The notes under the pieces were generated by a model, which saw only the letters and a program-made list of their open reading frames with translations, searched no databases and was not told the origin of the DNA. The position numbers and the translations under genes are program-made. Shown piece after piece: positions 6,220 to 7,347 of a stretch of DNA of 7,347 bases (position 1 is its first letter; each line of letters starts with the position of its first letter). The stretch covers positions 1 to 7,347 of the forward strand of contig JAFGDC010000017.1 of the NCBI GenBank assembly GCA_016932295.1, given 5' to 3'. This stretch comes from a candidate division CSSED10-310 bacterium (lineage in GTDB: Bacteria; CSSED10-310; JAFGDC01).

Positions 6220-7347
6220 TCAATGTTGGCGGCAGGTCTGTCCGGGGAATCGATCCGGCGGCAGGTTCACGGTGAAAGTATCCGGACACCGGGCATTGGC
6301 GATCGAGCCGCTCTGCCTGCAGATGGCGACCGGACGGAAGGACGGGGGCACGAGGAACCGTGTGACCAGGCGATGCTGCAGGGCCGTTGCCATGAACATC
6401 TTCCAGAGGGGAAGGGCTGCCCGGCCACCGGTCTCCCGTGGTCCCAGTGGATGGGTGACGTCATATCCCACCCAGACACCGGCTGCCAGTTCGGGTGAGA
6501 ATCCGATGAACCAGGCATCCGTATACTCATCAGTGGTGCCGGTCTTGCCGGCCAGGTCAAGATCCAGGTCCCGACCCAGAGCACGGGCCGACTGGCCGGT
6601 GCCGCGTTGGATGACCCCTTCCAGCAACTGGATGACCAGGTATGCATCGCCCTGATCGAGCACTTCAATGGTTTCACTCCGACTGCTCCAGAGTTCGTCG
6701 CCGGTTGGATTCACCACGCTGGTGATCAGTCTCGGGATAGGGCGCAGTCCGTAGCCGGCTATGGTGGCGTAAGCGGTCACCATCTCCTGGAGAGAGACTT
6801 CGGCGGTGCCCAACGCGATTGACAGATACGGCGGTAAGTCGTTGGTGATACCCAACCGTCGCGCGGTTTCCAGGACCTTTTCTATTCCCAGTTGATCCAC
6901 CAGCTTCACCGCGGTGATGTTGATGGATTCCTCCATACCCTGCATGAGGGTGATGCGGCCCGCGAATTTCCTCGTGTAGTTGCGGGGGGACCAGCGTTGC
7001 CTGGTCCAGGGATCCCAGTAGCTCACCGGTGCATCGGTAGTCAGGGTGGCCGGTGACAATCCTGCTTCCATGGCGGTGAGATAGATGATGGGCTTGATGG
7101 CTGAACCCACCTGCCGGTGCGCCTGGGTCGCTCGATTGAACTGGCTGTCTTCGAAGCTGCGGCCACCTACCATGGCCCTCACTGAGCCATCGCGGACATC
7201 CATGGCGAACAGCGCTGCCTGCGGTCGATCCTGACCGGGGGCGGTTCTTTGCTCCGCTGACAACGTTCGGGCCTCGAGTTCAGCCAGCCCGGTCGAAACG
7301 GCGAGTTCAGCGGCTGTCTGCAGGTGTGAATCCAGCGTTGTCTGAAC
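6220..7347 (-). CDS. mrcA: PBP1A-family class A penicillin-binding protein, transpeptidase part, 5' end outside window
   Basis: Class A penicillin-binding proteins polymerise glycan strands and cross-link peptides on the outer face of the inner membrane. Only the C-terminal 375 residues are visible, and the frame stays open to the right edge. Reading from that edge, the fragment opens with VQTTLDSHLQTAAELAV, the usual start of the transpeptidase domain, so the glycosyltransferase domain and membrane anchor should lie beyond it. All catalytic motifs are present: SxxK as SAIK (fragment Ser82 and Lys85, bases 7093-7104), SxN as SIN (141-143, bases 6919-6927) and KTGT (268-271, bases 6535-6546). 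DAWFIGFSPELAAGVWVGYD and ETGGRAALPLWKMFM favour the PBP1A over the PBP1B type; the symbol is given by family and strict orthology is unproven. The C-terminus has three Cys residues (ICRQ, RCPD, TCRQH). A TTG at 7261-7263 is not the real start because conserved sequence continues upstream of it. The gene converges on lptFG, with 24 bases between the stops. Confidence 0.93.
   Translation of the reverse strand, partial: VQTTLDSHLQTAAELAVSTGLAELEARTLSAEQRTAPGQDRPQAALFAMDVRDGSVRAMVGGRSFEDSQFNRATQAHRQVGSAIKPIIYLTAMEAGLSPATLTTDAPVSYWDPWTRQRWSPRNYTRKFAGRITLMQGMEESINITAVKLVDQLGIEKVLETARRLGITNDLPPYLSIALGTAEVSLQEMVTAYATIAGYGLRPIPRLITSVVNPTGDELWSSRSETIEVLDQGDAYLVIQLLEGVIQRGTGQSARALGRDLDLDLAGKTGTTDEYTDAWFIGFSPELAAGVWVGYDVTHPLGPRETGGRAALPLWKMFMATALQHRLVTRFLVPPSFRPVAICRQSGSIANARCPDTFTVNLPPDRFPGQTCRQH

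Noticed and set aside
6228..6266. Repeated GGCGGCAGGT near the PBP stop
   Set aside because: Both copies are within the PBP coding end and explained by Pro/Cys/Arg codons in GC-rich sequence; there are no further copies.

Overview
The window reads as chromosomal DNA of a GC-rich, diderm (LPS-making) bacterium. An LPS exporter permease, a LapA-type membrane protein and a class A penicillin-binding protein all point to a Gram-negative envelope. The sulfatase-like gene, with a T-x-P-S-H active-site motif and an LRALGYL-type C-terminus, and the fused LptF-LptG permease are unlike the usual Enterobacteria-type arrangement. They suggest a deep-branching or environmental lineage (Acidobacteriota, Desulfobacterota/Myxococcota or a candidate phylum). 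That placement is a guess from protein style, not a measured assignment.

Layout. Six genes run on the plus strand from the left edge to about 6.2 kb: (1) a sulfatase/alkaline-phosphatase-superfamily enzyme, whose 5' end may lie outside the window; (2) an unrecognised helical protein; (3) a DnaC/DnaI-type AAA+ helicase-loader ATPase with an N-terminal Cys4 cluster; (4) a LapA-domain inner-membrane protein whose TTG start overlaps the stop of gene 3; (5) an unrecognised small single-pass membrane protein; (6) a 772-residue fusion of LptF and LptG. The gaps are 29, 67, -4, 16 and 76 bases, so this could be one transcription unit, although no promoter was recognised. A seventh gene, the 3' part of a PBP1A-family penicillin-binding protein, converges from the minus strand. 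Its stop lies 24 bases from the lptFG stop, and it runs off the right edge.

How the genes fit together. Genes 4 to 6 look like an envelope module: LptFG is the inner-membrane permease that extracts LPS with LptB, LapA-type proteins in Enterobacteria help control LPS synthesis, and gene 5 is a membrane protein placed between them. The PBP builds peptidoglycan in the same envelope. Genes 2 and 3 look like a primosome-type pair, in which a possible DnaD-like partner precedes a helicase loader. Their coupling to the envelope genes is the most unusual aspect of the layout. No tRNA, rRNA, CRISPR array, insertion sequence or phage structural gene was seen, and no gap without a gene exceeds 300 bases.
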